From contig CM049314.1 in the NCBI GenBank assembly GCA_026874595.1, positions 38,419,229-38,483,228 on the forward strand: a stretch of 64,000 nucleotides of DNA, read 5' to 3'. Shown here piece after piece: positions 12,236 to 24,635 of the stretch. Origin of the DNA: Sipunculus nudus (taxonomy: Eukaryota > Annelida > Sipuncula > Golfingiida > Sipunculidae). The position numbers and the translations under genes are program-made. Below the pieces are notes generated by a model that saw nothing but the letters and a program-made list of their open reading frames with translations, was not told the DNA's origin and did not search any database. Every line of letters begins with the position of its first letter. Position 1 is the first letter of the stretch.

Positions 12236-13642
12236 GATAATGAGGGAAGTTACGTTCTCGAGCCGCTTATAGTCGCTTTATCTTCCCTTTATGTGTAATC
12301 CGTATGATCGTTCAATACTCCGGGATTTACAAAATCACACATCCAATTATCATTGTTTTCAGCCATCAATACAAGCTACCTGGATAAAATCGGCCTTCCT
12401 CAAAAAGCAAATTCAATTGACCATTATATTCTGCTTCGTATATTCTCAGGTGGCCCTCTGCATCCCTGCATCTTGATGTGATTTAAAAAAAAAACTACCT
12501 CAAATTTTGTACAAAGTAACATGAGCAAATATGTGAAACAGAAGGCCATGAGAATATCCGAGATCGATACAATTATGATCAAGTGACCAGTGGGTCATGT
12601 GGCTAAGCTGACATGTAAGACCTGTCAAATTTGTGCCTAACATTCATAACTGTTGGTTACATTTTTAGGAACATTTTTGGCCATTTGTTTCACACTTACA
12701 GGATTATAGGCATATATATATCAGATTAAAGCAAACATGAGTCGATAGTCCAGTGCAAAGTTAGAGTGCAGACATATCATGTAATATGATTGCTGTTTGC
12801 CAGGCTCAAAATAAATAGTTGCATAAACAAGATGAATTGAAGGTGCGGTCAGTCTGGTTCAATCTAGAAAGATATGCAAGATCAACATTAATAGCAAATT
12901 TCAAGCTAATCTACGCATCAATCATTCAGAAGTAGGTCCTCTCAAGTGACTTTTAGCACTCTAAAACTTGTGTAATAATGATTTAAAAATGTGTGAACTC
13001 CAACCTTCAACTGAACCAAATTAGGTGAAATTACACATCACATTTAATGATAATCGGTTTGCCCAAAATGGCAAAAATTTGCATCATGACTTGAAATTAG
13101 GTCCGACAGACGATATTCCAATATGTGAGTAAAGAGTTAAAAACTGTCAGGTGAATGGCGTTTGCCAGTATTATAATCAGTTTTGAATTTGCAAGAAGAT
13201 TCAACATTATAGGCGATTCCACTTATCTAATACAACAGATAAAGCTATCCTAGTTGAACAAGCATAGAAAGGTCAAGTCAACTAATGCATCAATGACTGA
13301 GATATTGGAGCTTTTGGATAAACTTTTACTCAAAATGGAATGATAATAGTAAAATTTCATATTTGTATTCACATTTTTATATTGCTTTTTTTTAAAGCGC
13401 TGTAGGTGTGGGATGAAATCTGAGATGTGACGGGTGAGTGGGCTGCATTATTTTGCTGCAGTTTTTTTTGTGGGTCATTTTATAAGAATGAATTGTTTTA
13501 ACACATATCTCATCCATAATATTAGGCCTAATGTTGTTCATTAGTAAATTCCAGTATAGAATTATTAATCAGTAACTAATCTAAATAGGTCAAAACAGAA
13601 TAGGTCCCTCTGCTTCATGCAGGCCTCTTCAGGCCTCCTACT

Positions 13643-13703
13643 ATACATATATGCCTTAGATTTGCATATATGCCTTAGAGTTAAATATATGCCTTAGAGT
13701 TGA
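13643..13703 (+). repeat. short tandem repeat, about 19-bp unit, three copies
   Basis: Three consecutive copies of a unit containing ATATATGCCTTAGA, lying inside the P-like transposon. Confidence 0.7.
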
Positions 13704-14412
13704 GCACCAGCTGGACAACCTATGATCTACTTCTGGCCACTTAATGGCTACATCAAGCTAGAAAAGCTACTAGATTGCTTTGTAACAAACCTTCTGTTTT
13801 TGCTGACTAAATTTAAACTGGCTGGTCAAAAGCTGTGATCGGGGAAAGTAAAAAGTTGTAGGCACTTCTGAATTGTTGCAACAAACCATCTTTGAAAACA
13901 CTGTCCTACTGATAATTCTTGGTATACCACCATGAGCTGGAGCAAAAGGTGCCACCAGCTTGCCAGACAATCATATATCAGTCTTTATATTGTTCCTGCA
14001 ACCCGCTAATCTTTAGCTGATTAGCAAATACACACTGTTATTGCATCAAAAGTAATTTTACTTTGTAGACCTTTAAGCAATGGTGTAAAAATGTTATGTT
14101 TTATTACTATTTCCCAGTATAGACCTAGATTTATGTTATTTTCACATTAACCTGTTTATTTACTTTTGATTTGCCTATGTTTCAGTACAATTGCTCACAG
14201 AACACAAAAGGCCTGTTTTTTTTATATACAGCGAAAATCTAAAACCTATTGGCAGGATCTATTTCTATCCATTTCCACAGCTTTTACCTAACTTCAAAAG
14301 AAAAGTAAAATGGTAGCATAAGCTAAACTTTGCAAATACAACACAAAGATCCTTGATAATTTGCTGCTACGAATACAGAGCAGTTGTTTATTAAGTTATT
14401 TAAGTTTAGACG

Positions 14413-16080
14413 TTGTTTTTAGACAGAAAATATTCTGATAAAAACAAAACTGTGACCAATTTACAAATTGTAATTCACATACATCCTTTGTGGTATTTAA
14501 TCCTATTATTAATTTCAGTGTTCAGTCTGACATGCGATATATGCTTAAAAGATATTTCTGCATTTTCAGACAGTTGGTCCAGACTTTGTGAAGAGAACAG
14601 TGTAGCAGTTCATTTGTGGTCCAAGAAATGTTTTAGTGTGGTTTCAAATCTTGGTGGCCAGAACTTGTGTGGGCCATGTCAAAAGAAATTCAGAGATTAA
14701 ACTGAAGAAAGATCAAAAGAAGCATAGGGCATCCCAGGCACCACGTATACAGCCATCTCAACAACCAAAATATTATTCTTTCAGCAGTCTGTAACAGGAC
14801 CAGTTGAGATTTCAGTGGTGACTGTGATAAAGATCGTCACTATAGGAGATGTCGTTAAGATGTTATCAGTGTTTGTTTATCATTATATTGCGGATCACCA
14901 AAAGCCTACAGTGACCTGAAGGAAAGAAAGATGCTTGTGCTGCCATTAAACAGACTTTTGCGTTTCTAAAAAAATAGTCTAGATCAGACCACTGGGTAAA
15001 ACTTGGAAATTATTTCAATGATGCATGGAAAAGCAGTGAGGCAGGGATTTTCCATGGCTAGAAGACATTGTGGTATCATCCTTGATTAGATGTTTCGACA
15101 GAACGACATCCAGATGTTAAGACAGGAGATCGTCGGCAAGTGATTGGTGAACTGTGGTCATCGGTGGAAAGAAAGAAGTGAAATGGCAACATATACTCCT
15201 CAGTGTGTTTTTGTCGGGTCAGGTGGTTTTCCATGGCCAGTGGCCTTTTTTTGGCTCTAACACAACCACTGCCCATCAATTTTTGTGGAGACTTAGTGGA
15301 TAAGGTTGGGGAGCAGGCATTCACATTGGAGTATATTTTGTGGGATGGAGCTTCCACTAACAGAGCCTTAATTTTAATGAGGACCATACAATTTCTCCTT
15401 GTCAAGACGCTAAACATGTGCTTAAAAAGAATCGCAACAATGTAGAATCAAGCAGAGCAAGGCACATTAGAGAAAGACAGGTTTTACACAACAACGAAAT
15501 TCGGTGGGAATGCATTTAAATTCAATTTTACCAGTGCGATAAGCATCCATCATAAGTTGCCTAGACAGCATGTGTAACTTACCCCCTGCCACAAAATGCA
15601 AAATCACTTGTGCTGGCATATGGTTAAGGCAATTAGCTTGAAGACCAACTGTTTGGCACGCCGACCTTCCTGGAGAACACAAGCATCTTTGTAGATATTT
15701 TCTGTGATACAAACAGGCCCACAAGTAATGCAGGTGATCAACGGCTAGACAAACTGTCTAAAGTGCTGACCTTTTCGGTGAATCGGAGAGTCAGGTCATG
15801 GCAGTTCCTTCACTGCACAGCACCAAGCAACTAAGGAGACCCGCTCAGACATTAAATCAGCACAGTTGACTTCAGCGGATTATGTAAACGCTGGGTAGCA
15901 GACAATATCACAGTAAGACCAGGATTCTTAACTCGGATGTGATAGAGCTTTTTTTCAGCAAATAGGGCTGTGCATTGGAATGAACACCAACAGCACAATA
16001 TGGTCCTGGTAGTAATTCAGTTGTCCTTGGACAGACAGCAGTTTCCAGGAAAGCAAATTCTTTAACAAAATCTTTGCCAT
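14413..16080 (+). pseudogene. degenerate P-element/THAP9-type transposase
   Basis: Conserved-looking blocks lie in the correct order in different frames. WDGASTNRALI (about 15342-15374) resembles the DGAxxNR block. DAKHVLKKNRNNV (about 15407-15445) resembles the D-PH-IK-RN block. KLPRQHV, an internal stop, then LTPCHKMQ (about 15555-15600) resembles the insertion-domain region. IELFFSANRA (about 15940) resembles the late E-FFS-R block. At least two frameshifts and several stops separate them, so no functional protein is possible. The 95-codon open stretch at 14413-14700, with a CxxC pair and a second CxxC, may be its N-terminal part. The family call rests on remembered motif spacing rather than alignment. 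Confidence 0.55.
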
Positions 16081-17437
16081 AGAATGCAATGACACACTAT
16101 GCCTTGAATCGTCAGGCCCGGAAAAAAATCCCAAATTTTCTCAGACTGTGAATTGCACAAAATTTAAAAGAAACATACCTCTGACAAAATGACATCGTGG
16201 GCATTGTCTTCTGAATTGTTTACGTAAGCGGTGTTTTCGATATTTTCAGAGAAATCAAATTTACACTGTAAATATGCAATATTTTTGTCTGAGGAGTCAT
16301 TAGCTATACTGTTTTTCTTTGCAAAAAAGGGGACTTGTACCCTGCAGGCACATAATCACATCATTTATTCAAATTATATATAATTAAGCACACTACTTGT
16401 ACTTTACATATGTAATGGAAACATTCAATAAGTGAAAGCACTATGGAGCTCTTCCGATTAGAAATTTTGTTTTTTTGAACTGATTGTTCTCATTCATGGA
16501 GGTGTTTAGGAAAAAAACGAAAAATGACATAACATGCCATATAATATTTATATACACACGGAATAATGCTCGCACAATAAACAGTTTTTTTAAGGAATAT
16601 ATGTATAGAACTTGTCATTATTTATACATTGGTCTGTGCATTATGAATTGAAATCAATTAGCTGGGGACACTGGCTGTATAATAGTATTCACACTAGGAA
16701 AGGCACATTCACTGGTTACCAAAATACCCACCTCCAGCATTGCCCATTCTGCAATTTGTGAGCAGGCAGTCAGTTGATAACAAGCCCTTAGGTTGTCTGT
16801 CTGGGGCAATCCAAGCTAAGGGCATGGTCCCTGCCAAGGTAGCACCTCAGCCGCTTGTCTCGGCCTTTTAATTTACATTTACAACATACAAATGGTATTG
16901 ATTAGCCCTGTACATAGGCCCTAACATAATCCACCCGTAAATAATGCTATATTTTTAATTGCACACATATTTAAATGGAAAGTTTACAGACCGTAACAGA
17001 ACAGTCTTTCCTGTGCCACACTGGCCTATGACAATTAAGATGTGCCCTTAAAGACAGGCTTCAGTCACCTCTCTCTGTTTAACCTTAAGATTCAGCCCAA
17101 TTTTGCATCACAACCCATCTACCTTGAGATCTACCTTAAAAAATGGAAGATATCTAACAGTAGTGCTGAATATACATTTCTGAGTGCAAAAGTCCGGTAT
17201 TCTTTGAAGGGATGTTTGCAACACTGTTGTTCTTTAATAATATCAAAGAAAATTTATTCCATCACTAGAAAACGAAGCGGAACGAACAATCAGCAGATCG
17301 CGACGGTACACGTGGATCGGTTTGTTATGTAAAAAAACTGGTAAACGTAACATCTCTGAACGTAGGTCTCCCTGGACCAATCACAGGGAGGAAAAATACT
17401 CTGTGCTGGATCAGGCAAATTATCTTGAATGGCCGCC

Positions 17438-17592
17438 GTTCGAGAGGGGTTCGGCCGAGTTACTTACCTTGTATCATAATACAAGTGATACCACGGTATA
17501 ACCGTTTTATTATTGGTTAGTTTGAACTGATTCTATCGTAGTATTTCTAAGAACACTGAAGATATGAAGACTTATAGTAAATAGAGATTGAA
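17438..17592 (-). repeat. right terminal inverted repeat of the P-like transposon
   Basis: The reverse complement aligns with 12088-12235. Just outside it, at 17607, begins a separate direct repeat that recurs at 18767. Confidence 0.75.
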
Positions 17593-17606
17593 GCGCCTGT
17601 GAACAG

Positions 17607-17850
17607 ACACAGTGGCCCCGGTATTAATGAACTGAAAATGTCACGGAGTGGTAGCACATCGCTGCTCTAGAAACCTATGAGGCTCTCAGCTGCTAAGCAG
17701 AGCTTCGCTGTGTAAGTACTATTCTAACATACACATGTAGGACACACGACCTTGACAGTGAAATATTCTAGTGAAGCAGCTTAACTCTGAATAGGTCTTT
17801 TTAATCGAGCTACGCGACTACAAATAGGTTTTACGACACGTGACTTGTGA
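17607..17850 (+). repeat. direct repeat, copy 1 (pairs with 18767-19020)
   Basis: It begins ACACAGTGGCCCCGG and shares the segments CACGG-G-GGTA, GACCTTGACA and CTGAATAGGTC with 18767-19020. The two copies are clearly diverged. Confidence 0.75.
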
Positions 17851-17897
17851 TATACCTCAAGCACGATTCAAAGACAAGCATTGAATTGAAACTAGTA

Positions 17898-17899
<2 letters not shown>

Positions 17900-17943
<44 letters not shown>
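17900..17943. repeat. (AT)n microsatellite
   Basis: A dinucleotide run followed by ATGT-rich tetranucleotide sequence. Confidence 0.95.
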
Positions 17944-17947
<4 letters not shown>

Positions 17948-19028
17948 CATGTATATGTATGTATGTATATATAGAGGAAGTTAAGATAAACAGTGACGCC
18001 TTTTAGTTAGACCAACTAGTTTATTATGACAAAATGGATGACAAACTATGTTTAAACATCAGCCTGTTGAAGACCAAAAATAATTTCTTTTTCTTATGCC
18101 TTTTGTATCAGGAACATACCTGAAAATCTAGAAAGTGATTAAATAACTGATATTGAAGTTACTTCTCGCGAAAGTTAGAGTTAACTTAGTATGAATAGTA
18201 AAAATAAGCTGCTTGAAGCTCATTTTTTCATATTATATGGGGGCGGGGGGGAGGGGGAGGCGTCTGTTCGGTAGAAATTTGATTAAGGTAAAATGCATAT
18301 GACAGGTTGTAATTCTAGGTATTCATTTTCATTTTAGATGACAGTAAGTTATCTTAAATATATAAGGATGCAATTTTCTCAATCTAGCTGTGTTGTTGAG
18401 TTGAGAAATTTGTGGAAAATCGAAAACCATAAGTCCCATGGCTTGTACATGCTACACGGCAGGTACTCAGTAGAACCTTAATAGGTTCATTGGAACATAT
18501 CCGGATAAAAGGGCCGAAAACAGTTGTCTAAACTTAAGAATCATGTCTGTACAACAAATGATGGGCTTCCCTGTAACATCTGGATGTATTGCCACAAAAT
18601 AAGTATTGAATTGAGTTGAACGTTTTTATAAATGATAACAAAAAACCTTAGTAGCTCAATAGTCAATAATTATTAAAATGAAGTAACTCACCTCATTAAA
18701 CAACAGCCAAATACTTATTTAAGAATGGTCAACTGTATTTCGTCTGCGCCGCACAAATATACACCAACCCTACACAGTGGCCCCGGTCTTAATGACCAGA
18801 AATTGCCACGGGGCGGTAACACAATACATATTATGAAACTCATATATGCATGGCTCCAGGCTGCTGAACTATGTCTCTGTGTGAGTTTTTTGTTCATGTA
18901 TACCAGTAATAAATCACACAACCTTGACACAGAACAATTTTATGGGAGACAGCTTCACTCTAAATAGGTCAGCATCTTTTTCTAGCTACCCGGCTACAAA
19001 TGAGTTTTTGCAACATGGGTTATGTTAA

Positions 19029-19803
19029 GCTCGGCATACACGTTGCGACGCGCCCCGACTCAACTCAACCGGGCCCAACTGAACAGGTTTCCTCAAGTTT
19101 TCTACAATTTCTTCCAGTTTCTGACCCTGCAGACTGACGAAAACTTTGGTGCATACACATGACGACCCGACTCAACTCAACCGGATCGACGGCAGAGGCG
19201 GTACATTAAATTAAACAAAAATGGAGACGAGCTTGTGACTTATGAAAGCAAAGTCATTAATACATCATTACATGTCATTTTATTTATCAGTATACATATA
19301 TGTATCTATATCTGGCCCTTTCAATTCTTCCCGTCGCATAGCTGAATGATTTTAGTTTGATATAATTTAAATCAATAAATAGTATTCGATGTCCTGTGAT
19401 TTACACTATATATTCTACATCCCTGAACATGAAGCATATTGATATTATACTGCTATTGTACTGGTGACATTGGCTGTACATATATAATGCCCGTATAGTG
19501 CTCACGTAATGTAATGTTGTCTTTCTCTGCGCCATATGATTTTAGCCCAGAAGATCACATGACCTAGGTACTCACGTGATCAGTGTCGTAGCTGTGTTTG
19601 GTTGCTGACTGTGTTTCTGAACGACGCGACTCAACTGGACACGATTTTTACTGACACTGCCAGAAACCAAAAACTGACGCCGACTGGTGCCGACTCTGGT
19701 TGAGTCGGGTCGATTTTGCGCAAACACGTTGCGACGCGACCAAACTCAACTAAACAGTTTTTGACCTGTTGAGTTGAGTCGGTTCGCAACGTGTATGCCG
19801 GCC
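19029..19803. mobile_element. MITE-like element with terminal and subterminal repeats
   Basis: The left end GGCATACACGTTGCGACG with ACTCAACTCAACC is repeated inverted at the right end (about 19756-19803). Further CACGTTGCGACGCGAC and GACTCAACT motifs lie inside, near 19151-19185, 19620 and 19717. There is no coding region. The element is about 775 bp and its target duplication is not clear. Confidence 0.7.
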
Positions 19804-19843
19804 TTTATATATCAAATACACGATACGAGGACAAATATCAAAC

Positions 19844-19847
<4 letters not shown>

Positions 19848-19925
<78 letters not shown>
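19848..19925. repeat. (AT)n microsatellite with one interruption
   Basis: A long AT run, interrupted once by TG, immediately outside the MITE right end. Confidence 0.95.
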
Positions 19926-19928
<3 letters not shown>

Positions 19929-21299
19929 CAGCAGTATTCTTCGTGTCCCTATATTGCAGGGATCCCTTCATGAGAGGTTTGGTCAGATGAGGGAGGGAAA
20001 ATTGATTACTATATGGAGAGGCATTTACATTCAACTATGAAAAAAAATTTACGTACCTGTAGCACAATAGGTATTTTACATATAAGTTTATCTAAAAATA
20101 TATGTGAAACTATTCTAATGGACTTTTAACCCAATATGTTAAAAAAATCAACGATGTATTAGGAGTATAATTAGCATGGGTGTGTGTTGTACCATCTTCA
20201 GGCAAATGGCAGTGACTCTCTCCTAGCAACCGAACAAATCATCAATTACAGTATATATGCTGTAAGGTTGTAAGGCTGTAAGGCTACTTTTTTGGAAATA
20301 CGGTAATTTGCGGTCATTGGTATGACTTTTAGTGTTTATACCTCAACATGCTACTGCCCTTTGTATTGGATAAGTACATGAAATTCCAGGATCTGATTTA
20401 TTACCTGACATTTAAGGTACTTCTCACGAAAGATAAGAAGGTTAAAAAGGTAAAAGCAAATTGCTTGAAGCTCTTCGACATTTGTTTCTTGGGCTGTTTA
20501 GAAAATATCTAATTAAAATAAAATGCGCATAATAGGTTGTAGAATTAGCTGTTCATTATATTTATGGACACATAATTAAGTAATTGTATTTTCTGTCGTG
20601 TTAGAAATACATTATATTTTCTAGACAAGGCATTTAAAACGGTATATCTCTATAGCAGAGAAACTATCCTCTGGTGAGGAAATGCACAAAATATAAACTA
20701 TGATGTAAATTTAAGTTATTTTGGTTACAGTTTGTTGGAAAGAATGTTAACTACATTTATGCAAACAAGTTAAGCGGATAACCGAAGATCCTGTTGAAAT
20801 AAACATGTTCATAATTCGAAAACAATTTATCTGTTTGACACCCGTAGATCTATAGATAGTAAGTTATCCGAGATAAATGAGGATGCCCTTTTATCCGTCT
20901 AGCTGTTTTTTCGTCGGTTGTAAAATTAGGGACAAATAATAAAACATAAGACATATGATTTTTATATGTTTCATGGTAGGTCTTCTGTAAAAAAAATACG
21001 TCACTGGAACCTATATTTTGCTAGTAAAGGGTCAATGAGCGTTGTCTGAAGTAAAGAATCTGTAAAATTCTTCACAAAAGGAAATGTAATACGAAATGAA
21101 ATACGCATAGGCGTAGATCACGTGGAAGGGGGGGGGGGGGGGTTATATAAACCCCCTTATATTTGACAAGAGGGTTTGGCCAATTGCATTATACCCTTTC
21201 AAATAGATTCTTCAAATCTATATGTCCATTGTCCATTTGCAAATATAAGAAAAAAAATTCTTACTTTGTTTATCAGGCTTGGGCAGGCAAATATCATTT

Positions 21300-21684
21300 T
21301 TTTTGGTCGAGGAAACCGCCTCCATTTTTTTAATGCTTGCTTAACTATTACTATATACCTCTGCAGAGTTCCATTTCGGTTTCGGACTAAGTGACAGGAG
21401 TGATTACTGGGTTATCCTGGTGTCAACCTGGGTTGGTGTACCATTCCTGCGGACACTGGGTGTTTGTCACACCCTTTGCTGGGTCATAACATCGAGGAAC
21501 CCCCGAAAGTCGCACTCGTTTGTGAGTGAAACAAGACAGTTTGGCACGGTCTCCCAATTAAGACTGCTGAGTGTTCACCTTGAGTTGGAGTCGACCATAA
21601 AAAAATCTCGCCTCCTCGGCTGAGATTCGAACTCAAAATCTCCCGGCTTTGAGTCCTGCGCTCTACCCCTGAGCAACAGAAGCC
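21300..21684 (-). repeat. tRNA-derived SINE, most complete copy
   Basis: Read on the minus strand, the head at 21684-21611 carries an A-box-like TTGCTCAGGGGTAGAG and a B-box-like AGTTCGAATCTC. A body of about 300 bp follows and ends in the GGAGGCGGTTTCC region near 21300. The same body occurs at 22780, and parts of it at 32575, 47036 and 52415. This supports a real family rather than a tRNA gene. Confidence 0.75.
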
Positions 21685-22779
21685 GTTCTATTTACATGAA
21701 TATTTTTGATTACTAGAAACCATTTATTTGATTTGCTTTGTCGCTACCTTAAGTATCTCAAAGCGTTGAAAACAACAATGAAATGTGCAAACATCAAGTT
21801 GTAGAAGATGCGAGGTTACCCAGGATCAACGTGTTGATCTTCTTTGCAAGCATTTCTGAGAAATGTTAAATATGAACTTTCAGATAAAATATTCAGATTC
21901 ATAGGTAAATGAACTTTTACTTATCCGTAACACACGTCAATTTTTTATCCAATGGGAAATAACTATTTGCCTTAACATAACGGCAACTGTAGGTGCCACT
22001 ACTATTTGGAAACCAACAATATGACCGATCAGTAAGCAACCCAACTTTCAGGATTGCTGAGAAATTTTATTTTTATTTTTATATTTTCACTTTTAATGGG
22101 CTTATAATGTCAATATGTCGCAAATTAAGAAACTGCAGGGCTATCATTCCTCCTGATATGGCGATCAGTATGGCTATTATAAAGAAACTTGTAATTCTTA
22201 AATGAAATGAACTAACAATGACAATTACAAGGTCCTTGTTGGTCTTAACGAAATTGCAGCAGGAAGTGGCTGGATCTGAAATCAACATTGTCTCGGTTTA
22301 ATGTTGTGAATTGTGCCCGTGTAACGTCCCGACTGTACACGACAAAGGAAACAGCCATCGTTATGGTAAAGCATTTCTGAAAATTAACTCAGTAAACAAA
22401 AGTCAAAAACCAAAAAAAAATCTCAGATCCAGTCATATAATTATTAAAGCCGAGGTTTCCATGTGTTTGTAATCATATACGGTAATAATTCCTTATCCTA
22501 CATTTATGTAATATTCAATATAAATTCTTATTTTTACTTTAATCAAAATGTCAGGAAATTTTCATCAAACTGTACCAATTATATAAAAAAAACTTCCAGC
22601 TTCTGAGGGGGAACATCCCCCTACACCCCCAATTTTCAGGCCCAAAGCCCTCATCATAAGACCCTCCTTAGAAGACATTAGATATATTATTCAGAGGAAA
22701 TGTTGTGCAATAAAGAGACTGTGTATGAATACTTGAATAGCGTGTGAACTACTTACTTGATATCTTTTTCAAATACATT

Positions 22780-23114
22780 TTGGGGTGAGGTAACCGCCTC
22801 CATTTTTTAATGCCAGCTTAACTGAGTATGTACATCTGCAGATTTACATTTTGGGATATGACTTCATAAGATCTGTAGCACACGCATCCTCGAGCTTTTT
22901 CATATATATCCTTGTATTAACACCAGAAAGGCATACTGTATTGTGAGTAAAACACGTCCATAGGGAACGGTCTTCCAATTAAGGCCGGAGAGCGCTGCTC
23001 AGGTGTGTGTGTGTGTGGGGGGGGGTATGAAATGTCTCACGGTCTCGGTTAAGATTCAAAATCACGATATCCTAGTTTTGATTCCTATGTCCCACCCCCT
23101 CACCAACAGAAGCC
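22780..23114 (-). repeat. tRNA-derived SINE, degraded copy
   Basis: The tail block GAGGTAACCGCCTCCATTTT and the block ending CAACAGAAGCC match the copy at 21300-21684. The tRNA-like head has mutated A and B boxes. A GT/G-rich run lies at about 22999-23023. Confidence 0.7.
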
Positions 23115-24239
23115 TGTACATCAACAACATACATTTTGAGACTTTTAATGCTGTTTAACAGTTGTATTGAAAACGTTGAATGAAGAATGAGTAGAGAGTA
23201 CTGAAATGTAAGTGTTCGATAATCAACCCGTTAATAAGAATGATTCTACGTGTATTGTTTGTACAATGTTAGGTATTATACATAAGATATATTATATGTT
23301 TGAGAAAGTTGTTAAACTCGCGCATGGATAGGTGCATACAATAGACATAAACCGTTGGTACCTCAAGAATATGCAGTGTGGACCACAAATAAATTAAATG
23401 TTTTAAAACTTTTATTTTGTCCCTGAGATTATTCAGGAACTTCATGCACAATGGTCAAATTTTAATGTTAACCTTGAACATCCTTAATATCCTGTGCATA
23501 TGACTTGTAGCTTATTGCAATTTGGACTCATGGTTGTAATCCTTCATTCTTTAAACTACAGGTAAATTGCATGGAATGCGGGAATTTGCAGCTTAATTAG
23601 AAATTTAGAAAATCAAGATTTTTTTTAAATATAGCCTTTTGTATCATAAGAATAGTCTTAGCTTCTGTGGAAATGGCATAATAACGTTTTTGTACCATAA
23701 CTCGCAGAATGTATGTCACAAGGACCTACTTTTAGGTATCCAAAGAGGTCACCTTATGACCTGTCAAGATCAAGTGGCATTCTTAATTTCCTGAAAATCT
23801 GTTGGGCCGTTTCTGAGACATCTTTCGTACACGTTTCTGCTCCGTGCCTGGGTGAAAATAGGTCAAAGTAGACGTAATTTCGGATTTCCACAGAACATAC
23901 AAGAACATACCAAGATGTTAAGATTTAACTTACGATTCGTGCCTTATTTACGGACGGACAGCATAAGGGTATGCCGCTTGGCATACGAGAGACGAACAGA
24001 CAGACGGCCAAATCTGTATCTCAGATCACTTATAGTCAGTTAAGTCACATAGGAGTGCATATGGCCGTATCCCTGACCAGATCCCCTAAAATTTAAATCG
24101 AATGGCCCGAAAAATTCTCCCCTGTCCTAGGGCTAACCCATCCAAGAATTCCCCTCTAGATAATTTAAGGAAATATTTTTTATGGGCATAGAGGACAACG
24201 GACTAAAGGGGAAGGGATAAGGCTGTAGAGTTATAATAT

Positions 24240-24296
24240 AAATGATAATAATAATAATAAATAATGATAATAATAACAATAATTATAATAATAAGC
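24240..24296 (+). repeat. (ATA)n-rich simple repeat
   Basis: Imperfect AAT trinucleotide repeat, also present in unit 2 at about 28158-28215. Confidence 0.85.
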
Positions 24297-24536
24297 ATTA
24301 TTGCCGTTATTTGCAAATTATTACAGGTTCATTCGTGCAAAATTACCGTAAATGTATTAACATTCCTTGATGACGCTCTAGAATCCGGAAAAGATGTTGG
24401 ATCTTCCCAAAAATCTAATCGGTTCTTCCTTGGCAGGATATTCGAGTATAACCAGAACATAAGTACATTCGAGTATACATCATATTCTATTACATGTATA
24501 ACCATTTGCATCATATTTGATTAGATGTCTATATAA

Positions 24537-24635
24537 CATATTCCGGTATAGGTCTGTACAGCATGTTCGAGTATAAGTACATACAGCAGGTTCGAGTATA
24601 ATTCTGAACGGCACATTAGAGCATAACTCTATACG
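24537..24635 (+). repeat. 25-bp minisatellite, about four units
   Basis: Consecutive 25-bp units share the core TTCGAGTATAA (variants TTCCGGTATAG, TTAGAGCATAA). Looser copies continue upstream to about 24440. It is conserved in unit 2 at 28440-28537. Confidence 0.7.

Larger units (their letters stand above)
12060..17610 (+). mobile_element. decayed P-element/THAP9-like DNA transposon with long terminal inverted repeats
   Basis: Seen: about 150 bp at 12088-12235 reappears in inverted orientation at about 17438-17592. Both ends share blocks such as GTCTTCATATCT, AAATACTACGAT and ATCACTTGTATTATGA. Between them lies a broken plus-strand transposase-like coding region (14413-16080). Outer ends and target-site duplications are uncertain. 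It is inserted upstream of ADH-A's first coding exon. The 12240-14400 and 16100-17430 segments contain no open coding region and may be introns or decayed sequence. Confidence 0.65.
18767..20925 (+). repeat. direct repeat, copy 2, interrupted by a MITE
   Basis: 18767-19020 matches 17607-17850. After an interruption, about 20360-20925 matches about 18100-18420 (TACTTCTC-CGAAAG, TTGCTTGAAGCTC, TAAAATGC-ATA-AGGTTGTA, AGTAAGTTATC). The interruption is explained mainly by the inverted-repeat element at 19029-19803 and an (AT)n tract. Confidence 0.6.

Noticed and set aside
21611-21684. tRNA-like sequence with A and B boxes
   Set aside because: It is the head of a repeated SINE with a shared body in other copies, and the acceptor-stem pairing is not maintained, so it is not called as a tRNA gene.
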